Shown piece after piece: positions 9,489-18,640 of a DNA stretch of 64,000 nucleotides (the first letter of the stretch is position 1; each line of letters opens with the position of its first letter). Position numbers and translations under genes: made by a program. The notes beneath the pieces are model-generated. The model saw nothing but the letters and a program-made list of their open reading frames with translations. It had not been told where the DNA came from and made no database searches. This DNA is from Photobacterium atrarenae (GTDB lineage Bacteria; Pseudomonadota; Gammaproteobacteria; Enterobacterales; Vibrionaceae), in assembly GCF_024380015.1 (NCBI RefSeq), contig NZ_CP101508.1, positions 868,001 to 932,000 on the forward strand. The letters run 5' to 3'.

Positions 9489-10706
9489 TCAGTCTTCCAG
9501 CAGGCGTTGCAGTAATACCCCGTTCAGCATCGCACGCTTGATCATCGAAAAAGCACCGATCGTTGGCTGATGATAGAGTTCAGAGGCGACAATCGGCAGA
9601 TCTTTATGGAAGGTGGACAGTGACTGGGTTTCGATACAACGGCGGATTGCCGGGAAGACAATCTCCTTGGCGCCTGTGATCTGACCGGCGACTACAATCT
9701 TTTGCGGGTTGAACAAATTAATCGTCATCGCCAGGGCTTTCCCGAGGTGATTACCGACTTTGATCAGGGCTTGGCTTGCCAGCTCATCCCCTTTGTTGGC
9801 CGCCTCGCAGATGGCCGGCATGGTGACTTCTTCCAGCGTCTGTAAGCTGCTCGGGTAGCCTTGATCGAGCCGGCTCTGGACTTGCTGAATGATGGCCGGA
9901 TCGGAAGCGACGGTCTCCAGGCAGCCGAAGTTGCCGCACTGGCATTTATCCCCGAGGGGATCAATTTGGATGTGGCCGATTTCGCCGACGTTGCGGTTAT
10001 GGCCGAGGAAGACCTGACCATTGACGATGATCCCTGAACCGGTGCCGTGGTGGACGCTGACCAGAATGGAATCGCTGCAGTCCTGGCTGGCCCCAAAATA
10101 GTGTTCCGCAAGCGCCAGGCCGCGGATATCGTTGCCGACAAAACAGGATACGCCGAACGTGTCGCGGATCAATGTACCCAGCGGGAAAGGCTGGCTGATC
10201 TCGATATGCGGCATGTATTCAACGACACCATTTTCCGGATCAATCAGGCCCGGCAGGGTGATCCCAAATGCAACCAGCTCACGCATGACGCCCTGATTGT
10301 CCGCGATAAACTGGCGGATGTGACCAATCAGGCCGTCGGTGAGTGCCTGCTGGTCGGTGTAAACGAACGGATGGGCAGCGCTGGCCACATGCTTGCCGCT
10401 GAGATCAAAAATGGTGAGCTCAATATAGTCACGACCCAGACGGATCGCGATGGCGTGGAACGGGGTCGATTCGGTGGTCAGGGAAATAGCCCGGCGACCA
10501 CCGGTGGAAGCTTGCTGCGCGACCTCTTTGATCAGGCCGCGCTCTAACAACTGGCGGGTAATTTTTGTCACACTCGCAGGCGCAAGCTGACTGACGTCAG
10601 CGACCTGAATTCGAGAAATAGGGCCTTGCAAGTCAATGAGTCTGTAAACTGCTGCACTATTGAGCTGTTTAACCAGATCAACATTACCAATTTGTCCGCC
10701 TGTCAT
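9489..10706 (-). CDS. nagC: N-acetylglucosamine repressor, ROK family
   Basis: DNA-binding repressor of amino-sugar genes, released by N-acetylglucosamine-6-phosphate. 405 residues, as in E. coli. An N-terminal winged helix (about residues 12-75: AAVYRLIDLQGPISRIQVADVS) is followed by the ROK sugar-kinase-like fold. The ROK zinc site shows as GHIQIDP followed by KCQCGNFGCLE. It is the third gene of nagBAC, four bases after nagA, so it is under its own control through the operators upstream of nagB. Confidence 0.96.
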   Translation of the reverse strand: MTGGQIGNVDLVKQLNSAAVYRLIDLQGPISRIQVADVSQLAPASVTKITRQLLERGLIKEVAQQASTGGRRAISLTTESTPFHAIAIRLGRDYIELTIFDLSGKHVASAAHPFVYTDQQALTDGLIGHIRQFIADNQGVMRELVAFGITLPGLIDPENGVVEYMPHIEISQPFPLGTLIRDTFGVSCFVGNDIRGLALAEHYFGASQDCSDSILVSVHHGTGSGIIVNGQVFLGHNRNVGEIGHIQIDPLGDKCQCGNFGCLETVASDPAIIQQVQSRLDQGYPSSLQTLEEVTMPAICEAANKGDELASQALIKVGNHLGKALAMTINLFNPQKIVVAGQITGAKEIVFPAIRRCIETQSLSTFHKDLPIVASELYHQPTIGAFSMIKRAMLNGVLLQRLLED

Positions 10707-10709
10707 AGT

Positions 10710-11846
10710 TTAGTTCTGCTCGTAATTGCCGTTAACAACCGTCGCCTGAACGTGGAAATCGCGATCAAAAACAGCCAGGTTAGCCACCATGCCTTTTTTG
10801 ATAGCCCCCAGTGTCTTGTCCACGCCGATCGCGCGGGCAGGATACAGAGTAGCCATGCGTACTGCCTCGTCCAGGGCGATTCCTGCATGCTCAACACTGT
10901 TTTGAACCGCTTCAATCATGGTCAGTGCTGAGCCGCCAAGCGTGCCGTTTTCATCGACGCACTTGCCACCCCGGTAATATACTTTCTTACCGACAAAAAT
11001 AAAGTGATCAATGTCTGCTCCTGCAGGCGCAGTTGCATCGGTAACCAGAACCAGCTTATCGCCTTTCAGGCGATGGGCGATTCGAATGTTGGCATAGTCG
11101 ACATGGAAACCATCGGCGATGACGCCGGTATAGACTTCCGGGGTATCGTAAATGGCGCCGACCATTCCTGGTTCACGACCGGCAATCGGGCTCATGGCAT
11201 TGAACAGATGGGTGGCAAAGGTGATCCCGGACTCAAACCCTTGGCGGGCCTCAACATAGGTGGCATTGGTATGTCCGGCGGAAACGATAATCCCGGCATC
11301 GGCCAACTGGCGGATGTGACTGTGATCGTTGCGCTCCGGTGCCAGGGTGACTTTGGTGATAATGTCGGCGTTATCGCACAGGGTACGGATCATCGCATCA
11401 TCTGAGCGGCGAATATGCTCGACACTGTGGATGCCTTTTTTCATCACGTTCAGGTAAGGCCCTTCCAGGTGCAGGCCGAGCGAGTGATTCTGGTACTGGC
11501 TGTGATAGTCGCGTGCGGCTTTGATCGCGGCTTTCATATCTTCATCAGAAGAGGTGATCAGCGTCGGCAGAAAGCTGGTGCAGCCGGATTTCAGGTTAGC
11601 GCGGTGCATGGTGTGGATGGTGTCGGCGTTGATCTCGTCATTGAGCATGACACCGCCACAACCATTGAGTTGTAGATCAATAAAGCCAGGGGTGAGGTTG
11701 GCACCAGCCAGATCATAAACCTCAATGCCTTCAGGCAGTTCAGTTTCTGGGCAAACAGCATGAATGTTCACGCCGTCAATGATAACGGCGTGGTGATTCA
11801 GCACATCGCTCCCGGTAAAAATACGACAGTTGGTCAGCGCGTACAT
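10710..11846 (-). CDS. nagA: N-acetylglucosamine-6-phosphate deacetylase
   Basis: Removes acetate from GlcNAc-6-phosphate to give glucosamine-6-phosphate, the substrate of NagB. 378 residues from the ATG at 11846 ([12 protein letters not shown], matching the family N-terminus); a TTG six bases upstream is less likely, and an AAGGA precedes the ATG. Amidohydrolase motifs: [13 protein letters not shown], the Glu of [17 protein letters not shown] and the Asp of VTDATAPAG. The metal ligands are in place. It lies ten bases downstream of nagB in the same operon. Confidence 0.96.
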   Translation of the reverse strand: MYALTNCRIFTGSDVLNHHAVIIDGVNIHAVCPETELPEGIEVYDLAGANLTPGFIDLQLNGCGGVMLNDEINADTIHTMHRANLKSGCTSFLPTLITSSDEDMKAAIKAARDYHSQYQNHSLGLHLEGPYLNVMKKGIHSVEHIRRSDDAMIRTLCDNADIITKVTLAPERNDHSHIRQLADAGIIVSAGHTNATYVEARQGFESGITFATHLFNAMSPIAGREPGMVGAIYDTPEVYTGVIADGFHVDYANIRIAHRLKGDKLVLVTDATAPAGADIDHFIFVGKKVYYRGGKCVDENGTLGGSALTMIEAVQNSVEHAGIALDEAVRMATLYPARAIGVDKTLGAIKKGMVANLAVFDRDFHVQATVVNGNYEQN

Positions 11847-11856
11847 GAACAATTCC

Positions 11857-12657
11857 TTACAGGTGTTTGATATTGTCAGCTTCCAGTTCCTGGAAGTACT
11901 TCACAGTTTTTACTTTCAACTCCTGAGTGGATGGTTCATCGCAAACAATCAGGGACTTCGGATGCAGTTGCAGGGCGGAAACCGTCCACAGATGGTTGAC
12001 CGATCCTTCAACCGCTGCTTCAAGTGCCTGGGCTTTGGCATGACCGGTCACCAGGATCATGATCTCTTTGGCATCGAGCAGGGTACCAACGCCTATGGTC
12101 AGGGCATATTTCGGAACCTGGTTGATGTTGCCTTCAAAGAAGCGGGAATTGGCAATCCTCGTGTCTTCCGTCAGAGTTTTGATCCGGGTCCGGGAAGAAA
12201 GTGAAGAGGCCGGTTCGTTAAAGGCGATATGCCCGTCGTTGCCGACGCCGCCCATGAAGAGGTGGATCTGACCGTAGGACTTAATTTTCGCTTCGTAACG
12301 CTGACATTCAGCTTCGTGATCTGCGGTGTTTCCGTTCAGCAGGTTGATGTTTTCTTCTTGAATATCAATATGGTTAAAGAAGTTGTTAAACATGAAGCTC
12401 CGGTAAGATTCCGGGTGGTCTGCCGGAATACCGATGTATTCATCCATGTTGAAGGTCACCACATGCTTGAAACTTACTTCTCCAGCTTTATAAAGCTCAA
12501 TCAAGCGTTTATATGTTGCTAACGGAGTCCCGCCCGTTGGCAGGCCCAGCACAAATGGGCGTTCAGCTGTAGGTCGAAATTTATTAATACGATCAGCGAT
12601 ATAGCGTGCTGACCACAGTCCAACTTCTTTCGCATCTTGCAGTGGGATTAGTCTCAC
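11857..12657 (-). CDS. nagB: Glucosamine-6-phosphate deaminase
   Basis: Converts glucosamine-6-phosphate to fructose-6-phosphate and ammonia, feeding amino sugars into glycolysis. 266 residues, the same as E. coli NagB. Conserved parts: [10 protein letters not shown] (phosphate loop), FNMDEYIGI with the catalytic Asp, and [14 protein letters not shown] with the catalytic His. First gene of nagBAC, divergent from nagE. Induction is expected through NagC release and CRP-cAMP, since candidate sites for both lie in the 250-base gap upstream. Confidence 0.97.
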   Translation of the reverse strand: MRLIPLQDAKEVGLWSARYIADRINKFRPTAERPFVLGLPTGGTPLATYKRLIELYKAGEVSFKHVVTFNMDEYIGIPADHPESYRSFMFNNFFNHIDIQEENINLLNGNTADHEAECQRYEAKIKSYGQIHLFMGGVGNDGHIAFNEPASSLSSRTRIKTLTEDTRIANSRFFEGNINQVPKYALTIGVGTLLDAKEIMILVTGHAKAQALEAAVEGSVNHLWTVSALQLHPKSLIVCDEPSTQELKVKTVKYFQELEADNIKHL

Positions 12658-12710
12658 GGTGACACCTCATTCCAGTAGAAAACACAATAAAATCGTAGCG
12701 GATTCATCCT

Positions 12711-12731
12711 TTGTTTTGAATGATAAAATAA
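12711..12731. promoter_or_regulatory. Candidate NagC operator, nagB side
   Basis: TTGTTTT, seven bases, AAAATAA: an imperfect inverted repeat of the A/T-rich kind bound by NagC. Its centre is 54 bases before the nagB start. It pairs with a second site about 94 bases away, near nine helical turns. Inferred from position and symmetry. Confidence 0.55.
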
Positions 12732-12776
12732 GTTTTATGATCGGGCTAGCAAAATCGCTCAGCTATAGCCTGAGCT

Positions 12777-12792
12777 GGTGATAATGATCACA
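12777..12792. promoter_or_regulatory. Candidate CRP-cAMP site between nagB and nagE
   Basis: GGTGA-TAATGA-TCACA matches the TGTGA-N6-TCACA consensus at nine of ten positions. It lies between the two NagC-like operators, as in the enterobacterial nag region. Confidence 0.65.
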
Positions 12793-12802
12793 ATTGTTGA
12801 GG

Positions 12803-12826
12803 TTTTAATTTGCGGGTCAAAATTAA
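12803..12826. promoter_or_regulatory. Candidate NagC operator, nagE side
   Basis: TTTTAATTT, then gcgggtc, then AAAATTAA: an inverted repeat with a G/C centre like known NagC sites. It lies about 85 bases before the nagE start and is roughly 94 bases centre to centre from the nagB-side site, a spacing suited to looping. Confidence 0.6.
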
Positions 12827-12909
12827 TCTCTTACACTGCTGATAACTTAATCGGATAGCTAAAATAAGTTATCCCTACGACATCTGAGAAAACCACAGGG
12901 GGAATCAAG

Positions 12910-14406
12910 GTGAATATTCTTGGATATTTTCAAAAAGTCGGTAAGGCGTTGATGGTGCCAGTCGCCACATTGCCTGCCGCAGCAATACTGATGGGGGTTG
13001 GCTACTGGATTGACCCAACAGGCTGGGGGGCTAACAGTGCCGTGGCGGCCTTTATGATCCAAGCGGGTGCGGCCATTATCGACAATATGTCGGTCCTGTT
13101 CGCGGTCGGTGTTGCCTACGGGATGTCGAAAGACAAAGATGGTGCGGCGGCATTGTCCGGCTTTGTTGGCTTCCTGGTGGTGACCACCCTGCTGGCACCG
13201 GGTACAGTTGCACAGATTCAGGGACTTGAACTGAGCGAAGTTCCGGCGGCCTTTGGCAAGATTAAGAACCAGTTTGTCGGTATTCTGGTCGGTATTGTGG
13301 CAGCAGAAATCTATAACCGTTATTCCCATGTTGAGCTGCATAAAGCCCTGGCCTTCTTTTCCGGTAAGCGCCTGGTCCCGATTCTGATGTCTGTAGCCGG
13401 TATTTTCATGGCGTTTGTGCTGATGTTCATCTGGCCGACGGTGTACGGTGGATTGGTTTCCTTCGGTGAAGCGATTCAGGGACTGGGCGAAGCAGGTGCC
13501 GGGGTTTATGCCTTCTTCAACCGTTTGCTGATCCCTGTGGGTCTGCACCATGCGCTGAACTCTGTGTTCTGGTTTGATGTTGCCGGGATTAATGATATTC
13601 CTAACTTCCTCGGTGGCGCGAAATCATTGGCTGAGGGGACTGCCGTTCCTGGTGTGACCGGGATGTATCAGGCTGGTTTCTTCCCGATTATGATGTTCGG
13701 TCTGCCGGGGGCGGCGCTGGCGATGTACCATACAGCTAAAGCCAAGAATAAAGAGAAAGTTGCATCTATTATGATTGCCGCTGGTTTCGCCTCTTTCTTC
13801 ACGGGTGTCACTGAGCCGCTGGAATTTGCCTTTATGTTCCTGGCGCCGGCACTGTATGTGCTGCACGCGCTGCTGGCAGGCCTGTCGGTTTACATTGCCG
13901 CTTCAATGCAGTGGATTGCTGGCTTTGGTTTCTCGGCTGGTTTTGTCGACCTGTTCCTGTCGACGCGTAACCCGCTGGCGGTGAACTGGTACATGCTGAT
14001 TGTCCAGGGGCTGGTGTTCTTCGCACTGTACTATGTCATCTTCCGTACGGTGATTGTGAAGTTCAACCTGAAAACGCCGGGCCGTGAAGATGATGATGAG
14101 GGCACTGAAGACAGTGCAGCGACAGGCTCACAAGAAACCGGTGAACTGGCCAAGCAATACCTGAAAGCGTTGGGCGGCCACGGCAACCTGGAAAACATTG
14201 ATGCCTGTATTACGCGTCTGCGTTTGACACTGAAAGACAGCAGCCTGGCTGATGAGAAAACCCTGAAAGCGCTGGGCGCGATGGGGGTTGTGAAGCTGGG
14301 AACCAACAACCTGCAGGTGATTCTGGGTCCACTGGCGGAGATTGTTGCCGGGGAGATGAAGAAAATTCCGGCTTCAGAAGATCTTTCTTCGGTGAAACTG
14401 CCTTAA
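12910..14406 (+). CDS. nagE: N-acetylglucosamine PTS permease, EIICB
   Basis: Membrane transporter that imports GlcNAc and phosphorylates it to GlcNAc-6-phosphate. 498 residues. The EIIC domain (1 to about 375) starts NILGYFQKVGKALMVPVATLPAAAILMG and includes the sugar-site segments LIPVGLHHALNSVFWFD and FTGVTEPLEFAFMF. The EIIB domain follows, with the phosphorylated Cys in NIDACITRLRL (about residue 433). It ends after EIIB: the EIIA domain fused to E. coli NagE (648 residues) is absent, so phosphate must come from a separate EIIA such as Crr. The start is GTG, with GGGGGA upstream. Divergent from nagBAC. Confidence 0.95.
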   Translation: MNILGYFQKVGKALMVPVATLPAAAILMGVGYWIDPTGWGANSAVAAFMIQAGAAIIDNMSVLFAVGVAYGMSKDKDGAAALSGFVGFLVVTTLLAPGTVAQIQGLELSEVPAAFGKIKNQFVGILVGIVAAEIYNRYSHVELHKALAFFSGKRLVPILMSVAGIFMAFVLMFIWPTVYGGLVSFGEAIQGLGEAGAGVYAFFNRLLIPVGLHHALNSVFWFDVAGINDIPNFLGGAKSLAEGTAVPGVTGMYQAGFFPIMMFGLPGAALAMYHTAKAKNKEKVASIMIAAGFASFFTGVTEPLEFAFMFLAPALYVLHALLAGLSVYIAASMQWIAGFGFSAGFVDLFLSTRNPLAVNWYMLIVQGLVFFALYYVIFRTVIVKFNLKTPGREDDDEGTEDSAATGSQETGELAKQYLKALGGHGNLENIDACITRLRLTLKDSSLADEKTLKALGAMGVVKLGTNNLQVILGPLAEIVAGEMKKIPASEDLSSVKLP

Positions 14407-14459
14407 GCGTCTGCTTCCCTGACTATAATCGACAGGATTTACTGGCGATATCTTTCAAG

Positions 14460-14487
14460 AAACCCTGCTTCGGCGGGGTTTTTTTAT
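14460..14487 (+). terminator. Terminator after nagE
   Basis: Stem aaaccctgc/gcggggttt with a TTCG tetraloop and a run of T. It lies about 55 bases after the nagE stop. Confidence 0.88.
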
Positions 14488-14584
14488 CCATATCGACAAA
14501 CAATGCATACTATTTGTTGAGTCGTGACCCATATTTATGGATCATAGAGAATCCCAAATCCTGTAAGCACACGAGGTGTCTTTG

Positions 14585-16249
14585 ATGAGTGAGTCTGAAG
14601 CTCGTCCAACTAACTTTATCCGCCAGATCATCGATGCGGATCTAGCCAGTGGCAAACATACAAGCGTTCATACCCGATTCCCGCCGGAGCCGAATGGCTA
14701 CCTGCATATCGGTCATGCAAAATCCATCTGCTTGAACTTCGGCATAGCTCAGGACTATCAGGGCCAGTGTAATCTTCGTTTTGATGATACCAACCCTGAG
14801 AAAGAAGACATCGAATACGTTGAGTCGATTAAAAACGATGTGAACTGGCTGGGCTTTGAGTGGGACGGTGAGATCTGTTACTCATCAAACTACTTCGACC
14901 AGCTGTACGGGTTTGCAATTGAATTGATTCAAAAAGGCTTAGCCTATGTTGATGAGTTAAGCCCTGAACAGATCCGCGAGTTCCGTGGTACCTTGACTGA
15001 GCCGGGTAAGCCAAGCCCTTACCGCGATCGCCCGGTCGAAGAAAGCCTGGCGCTGTTCGAGTCGATGAAAAGTGGCGAAGTGGAAGAAGGAAAGATGTGC
15101 CTGCGCGCCAAGATCGATATGGCGTCACCGTTTATGGTGATGCGTGATCCGGTGCTGTACCGCGTGCGCTTCGCAACTCACCATCAGACTGGCGACAAGT
15201 GGTGCATCTACCCGATGTACGATTTCACCCACTGTATTTCGGATGCGCTTGAAGGGATCACTCACTCGATCTGTACCCTGGAGTTTATGGACAACCGCCG
15301 TCTGTATGACTGGGTCCTGGATAACATCACCATCGATGCTCGCCCGCACCAGTATGAGTTCAGCCGTCTGAACCTGGAATACACCGTGATGTCGAAGCGT
15401 AAGCTGAACCAGCTAGTGACTGAAAATCTGGTTTCTGGCTGGGATGACCCACGGATGCCAACGATTTCGGGCCTGCGTCGTCGTGGCTTCACGCCGGCTT
15501 CGATCCGCGAGTTCTGTAAGCGAATTGGGGTGACCAAGCAGGATAACACCATCGAGATGAGCTCGTTGGAGTCCTGTATTCGTGACGACCTGAACGAAAA
15601 CGCCCCGCGTGCGATGGCGGTGCTGGATCCAATCAAAGTAGTGATTGAAAACTTTGACGGTGAGCCTGAGCTGCTGGAGGTGGCCAATCACCCGAACAAG
15701 CCGGAGATGGGCAGCCGTCAGGTGCCGTTTAGCCGCGAAGTGTACATTGAGCGCGAAGACTTCCGCGAGGAAGCGAACAAGAAGTACAAGCGTCTGGTAC
15801 TGGGCAAGGAAGTGCGTTTGCGCGGTGCCTATGTGATTAAAGCTGAGCGCATCGACAAAGATGAAGACGGCAACATCACCACGATTTACTGCACTTACGA
15901 TCAAGATACCCTGGGGAAAAACCCGGCGGACGGCCGTAAGGTGAAAGGGGTGATCCACTGGGTTTCTGCTGCAGCTGCACTGCCGGCAGAGTTCCGCCTC
16001 TACGATCGTCTGTTCACGGTACCGAATCCGGGCGCAGCGGATGACTTCGTTGCGGTGATCAATCCGGAATCACTGCAAGTGAAACACGGTTTTGTTGAGC
16101 CGTCGTTGGCGAAAGCGGAAGCTGAGAAAGCGTTCCAATTTGAGCGGACGGGTTACTTCTGTGCCGACAGCAAAGACTCAAACTCAGAGAACCTGGTGTT
16201 TAACCGCACGGTCGGCCTGCGCGATACCTGGGCCAAGATCGGCGACTAG
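14585..16249 (+). CDS. glnS: Glutaminyl-tRNA synthetase
   Basis: Class I aminoacyl-tRNA synthetase that charges tRNA-Gln. From the ATG at 14585 it has 554 residues, exactly the E. coli length, and begins [18 protein letters not shown] lies eight bases upstream, so the in-frame GTG at 14576 is unlikely. The catalytic domain has the HIGH motif in [15 protein letters not shown] and the KMSKS equivalent [11 protein letters not shown]. The C-terminal half is the beta-barrel anticodon-binding domain. The nagE-glnS-fur-fldA order is shared with E. coli. Confidence 0.97.
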   Translation: MSESEARPTNFIRQIIDADLASGKHTSVHTRFPPEPNGYLHIGHAKSICLNFGIAQDYQGQCNLRFDDTNPEKEDIEYVESIKNDVNWLGFEWDGEICYSSNYFDQLYGFAIELIQKGLAYVDELSPEQIREFRGTLTEPGKPSPYRDRPVEESLALFESMKSGEVEEGKMCLRAKIDMASPFMVMRDPVLYRVRFATHHQTGDKWCIYPMYDFTHCISDALEGITHSICTLEFMDNRRLYDWVLDNITIDARPHQYEFSRLNLEYTVMSKRKLNQLVTENLVSGWDDPRMPTISGLRRRGFTPASIREFCKRIGVTKQDNTIEMSSLESCIRDDLNENAPRAMAVLDPIKVVIENFDGEPELLEVANHPNKPEMGSRQVPFSREVYIEREDFREEANKKYKRLVLGKEVRLRGAYVIKAERIDKDEDGNITTIYCTYDQDTLGKNPADGRKVKGVIHWVSAAAALPAEFRLYDRLFTVPNPGAADDFVAVINPESLQVKHGFVEPSLAKAEAEKAFQFERTGYFCADSKDSNSENLVFNRTVGLRDTWAKIGD

Positions 16250-16265
16250 GCTTGATTGAGAATAT

Positions 16266-16294
16266 AAAAAACCAGCCAAATGGCTGGTTTTTTT
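16266..16294. terminator. Bidirectional terminator between glnS and fur
   Basis: Stem accagcca/tggctggt, flanked by an A-run on the left and a T-run on the right, so it can end both convergent transcripts. Confidence 0.88.
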
Positions 16295-16333
16295 ATGTCT
16301 TGTGCGCTCAGGTAAGCACAAGAGGGCAGGAAG

Positions 16334-16780
16334 TTATTTGCGGTCGTGCAGCTCGGGGTGCTTGCTGCAATCGCCTTCCATGCAGTGGCCGTACAGGTAC
16401 AGGCTGTGGTTGGTCAGCTTGACATTAAAGCTGGCTGCAATATCTTTTTGCCGCTCTTCAATGAGATCATCTGAAAACTCAATTACTTTGCCGCAGTCCA
16501 GGCAGACCAGGTGATCGTGGTGGTGTTGCGTTGCGAGTTCAAAAACAGATTTACCACCCTCGAAATGATGACGGGTCACAATGCCGGCATCATCAAACTG
16601 GTTCAGAACACGGTAAACGGTTGCCAGGCCAATCTCTTCACCGATATCGATCAGCTTTTTGTATAAGTCTTCGGCACTAATGTGCTGGCATTCCGGGCTC
16701 TGCAAGACTTCCAGAATTTTAAGACGCGGTAGCGTGACTTTTAAGCCTGCTTGCTTAAGTGCAGTATTGTTATCTGACAT
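16334..16780 (-). CDS. fur: Ferric uptake regulator
   Basis: Fe2+-dependent dimeric repressor of iron acquisition. 148 residues, as in other Vibrionaceae. The winged-helix domain (1-80) contains KVTLPRLKILEVLQ and GLATVYRVLNQFDDAGIV. The dimer/metal domain contains the HHHDHLVCLDCGKVIEF segment, with the His cluster and the structural-zinc CxxC. The second cysteine region is reduced to CMEGDCSKH. Divergent from a DUF4442 gene across a 197-base gap. Autoregulation is likely; candidate feo operators occur elsewhere in the window. Confidence 0.97.
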   Translation of the reverse strand: MSDNNTALKQAGLKVTLPRLKILEVLQSPECQHISAEDLYKKLIDIGEEIGLATVYRVLNQFDDAGIVTRHHFEGGKSVFELATQHHHDHLVCLDCGKVIEFSDDLIEERQKDIAASFNVKLTNHSLYLYGHCMEGDCSKHPELHDRK

Positions 16781-16827
16781 TCGAGTTTCCTATTGGCTAG
16801 CCGCAGCAAAAAACGGTGCGGTAGTCG

Positions 16828-16849
16828 TTCTCATTTATATTCATTATAA
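16828..16849. promoter_or_regulatory. Weak Fur-box-like A/T sequence upstream of fur
   Basis: TTCTCATTTATATTCATTAT resembles an array of NATWAT hexamers read from either strand but matches the 19-base consensus poorly. It lies about 55 bases before the fur start. It is reported only because fur is commonly autoregulated. Confidence 0.25.
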
Positions 16850-16977
16850 GTGACCCTTAGGCAACAATAAACCTTAAAAAATACGGGGTCTGCATATCTG
16901 AGAAGTTTTCCTTGGTTGCAAGGATGTTAAAAGTATGTATATTGTTCTCATCGTACCAGTTGGCACAGGAGAACTCC

Positions 16978-17484
16978 GTGAATGCGCTTTTCTACCACCC
17001 CAAGCTTGTAAAGTTCGCCCTGAATTTATGGCCACCCTTTTGGGGGGCCGGGATCAAAATTGTTCAGATTTCCGACGATTACCGCCGTGTGACGGTTCGG
17101 CTGAAACTGCGCTGGTGGAATAAGAATGCCAACCGGACCCAATATGGCGGTAGTATTTTTTCCCTGACCGATCCGATTTATGCCTTGATGCTGATGGGTA
17201 TTTTGGGCAGGGAGTATTATGTCTGGGACAAGCAGGCGGAAATTAATTTTATCAAGCCCGGTAATACGGATTTGACGGCAGAGTTTGTGATCTCAGATGA
17301 GCGGGTCCAGGAAATTCGTCAGGCTACCCAATATGGGGAGAAGTACTTCCCTGAATTTGTGGTGAATGTGAATGATGCGCGGGGGGAAATGGTCTCACAG
17401 ATTCGACGTGTGCTCTATATCCGAAAAAAGCCGCAATACCGGGAAGCACCCGTTGAGCCGTCCACTTGTTCACAAGAAGTTTGA
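16978..17484 (+). CDS. DUF4442 (hot-dog thioesterase-like) protein
   Basis: 168 residues from the GTG at 16978, which has AGGAGA five bases upstream; a longer frame opens at 16912 but lacks a binding site. The sequence looks like the DUF4442 family: FALNLWPPFWGAGIKI, VRLKLRWWNKNANRTQYGGSIFSLTDPIYALMLM split around the conserved N-x-N-x-T-x-GG-S-x-F segment, and a late FVVNVND strand. Related hot-dog folds hydrolyse acyl-CoA or acyl-ACP thioesters, so that is the likely chemistry, but no substrate can be named. Divergent from fur, convergent with fldA. Confidence 0.75.
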   Translation: MNALFYHPKLVKFALNLWPPFWGAGIKIVQISDDYRRVTVRLKLRWWNKNANRTQYGGSIFSLTDPIYALMLMGILGREYYVWDKQAEINFIKPGNTDLTAEFVISDERVQEIRQATQYGEKYFPEFVVNVNDARGEMVSQIRRVLYIRKKPQYREAPVEPSTCSQEV

Positions 17485-17517
17485 CCAGGCCACTTGAACG
17501 GGGCAGTTTTCTGAAAA

Positions 17518-17547
17518 GAAAAAACGCGCCGTTTTGGCGCGTTTTTT
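17518..17547. terminator. Bidirectional terminator between the DUF4442 gene and fldA
   Basis: Perfect ten-base stem aaaacgcgcc/ggcgcgtttt with a five-base loop and T-runs in both directions. Confidence 0.88.
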
Positions 17548-17570
17548 GAAATGTTGGTCGCAGGGGTGTG

Positions 17571-18098
17571 TTAGTCAGCCAGCTCGGCCAGGCACATTTC
17601 TTCGTAGACTTGGTTAACCCATTTTTCAACGCGCTCATCGGTCAGCTCAGGCTGGCGATCTTCATCGATACACAGGCCAACAAAGTGGTTGTCATCGACC
17701 AGGGCTTTGGATGCTTCGAACTCAAAACCTTCCGTTGGGAAATGGCCGACAATCGTGCCGCCTTTCGCTTCCACGATATCGCGAACGGTACCCATGGCGT
17801 CGCAGAAATACTCGGCGTAGTCTTCCTGATCGCCACAGCCAAAAATCGCAACCAGCTTGGTCGAGAAGTCAATCTGCTCTAGTTCAGGGAAGAAATCATC
17901 CCAGTCACACTGCGCTTCGCCGTAGTACCACGTTGGGATACCCAGCAGGAGCAGGTCAAAATTGTCGATATCTTCTTTGCTGCTCTTAGCGATATCTTTC
18001 ACGTCAACCAGTTTTTTACCTAGTTGTTTCTGGATCATTTTCGCGACGGCTTCAGTGTTACCTGTGTCGCTACCAAAGAAGAGTCCTACACTCGCCAT
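17571..18098 (-). CDS. fldA: Flavodoxin I, long-chain
   Basis: Small FMN protein that passes low-potential electrons to radical-SAM and reductive enzymes. 175 residues. The FMN phosphate loop is FFGSDTGNTEAVA near the N-terminus. Aromatic FMN-stacking residues lie in GIPTWYYGEAQCDW and in FGCGDQEDYAEYF, and the inserted long-chain loop follows. It sits behind fur as in enterobacteria, although the LexA-type ybfE gene found there is not seen. The gap to the next gene upstream is 243 bases without a supportable gene. Confidence 0.96.
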   Translation of the reverse strand: MASVGLFFGSDTGNTEAVAKMIQKQLGKKLVDVKDIAKSSKEDIDNFDLLLLGIPTWYYGEAQCDWDDFFPELEQIDFSTKLVAIFGCGDQEDYAEYFCDAMGTVRDIVEAKGGTIVGHFPTEGFEFEASKALVDDNHFVGLCIDEDRQPELTDERVEKWVNQVYEEMCLAELAD

Positions 18099-18341
18099 AG
18101 TAGAGATTACCCGTAAATTAATGGTTGGCCGCTATTGTGGTAATAACGGCATACTTAAATCGACCCAGGGATACCCCTGATGGCAACGACAGCACGTCTG
18201 TTCAGCGGCGGGGACAATTCCTGCCTGGCGTATGTCATTACCCGTTGTGTTCATGATTCAACGTTTCCGGATATTGCAAAGTGTCGCCTGTGTGGTTGGC
18301 CAGAAGCACTCTGCAAATAAATCAGATACGGAAACGGAATA

Positions 18342-18563
18342 TCAGCCGATACCTGCCCCTTCCCAGCTCAGTTGGATCAGCCCTTTGGCGACAAAGCCGG
18401 CACAACCCAGACAAAGCACCACCCAGACAATCTTCCGCCCGAACGGTGGGACATTCCCTTGCTTTAGCACATCTTTAATCGCCATACCGATAAAGAAAAA
18501 AATGGCAGCAAATAGCAAATCCAGACCAATGGATTCCAGCAAATCCATATGCTCGTATAACAT
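18342..18563 (-). CDS. DUF2788 small membrane protein
   Basis: 73 residues with two hydrophobic segments: LLESIGLDLLFAAIFFFIGMAI and IVWVVLCLGCAGFVAKGLI, separated by a short basic loop (KDVLKQGNVPPFGRK). This is the arrangement of the DUF2788 family seen in gammaproteobacteria next to fldA/ybfF. AAGGAG lies just before the ATG. Function unknown; inner-membrane location is inferred from hydropathy. An overlapping plus-strand frame at 18232-18636 is a shadow. Confidence 0.75.
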   Translation of the reverse strand: MLYEHMDLLESIGLDLLFAAIFFFIGMAIKDVLKQGNVPPFGRKIVWVVLCLGCAGFVAKGLIQLSWEGAGIG

Positions 18564-18640
18564 TCATGTCTCCTTACTGCAGACGCCAAAGCCAGGTCAG
18601 GCGCGCACTATACCACAGACAATGGGTTGCTGTTAACGGT

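Noticed and set aside
18232..18636. Plus-strand 134-codon frame opposite the DUF2788 gene
   Set aside because: The minus-strand gene has two clear membrane helices and a strong ribosome-binding site. The plus-strand frame has neither, and its composition is unlike a protein.
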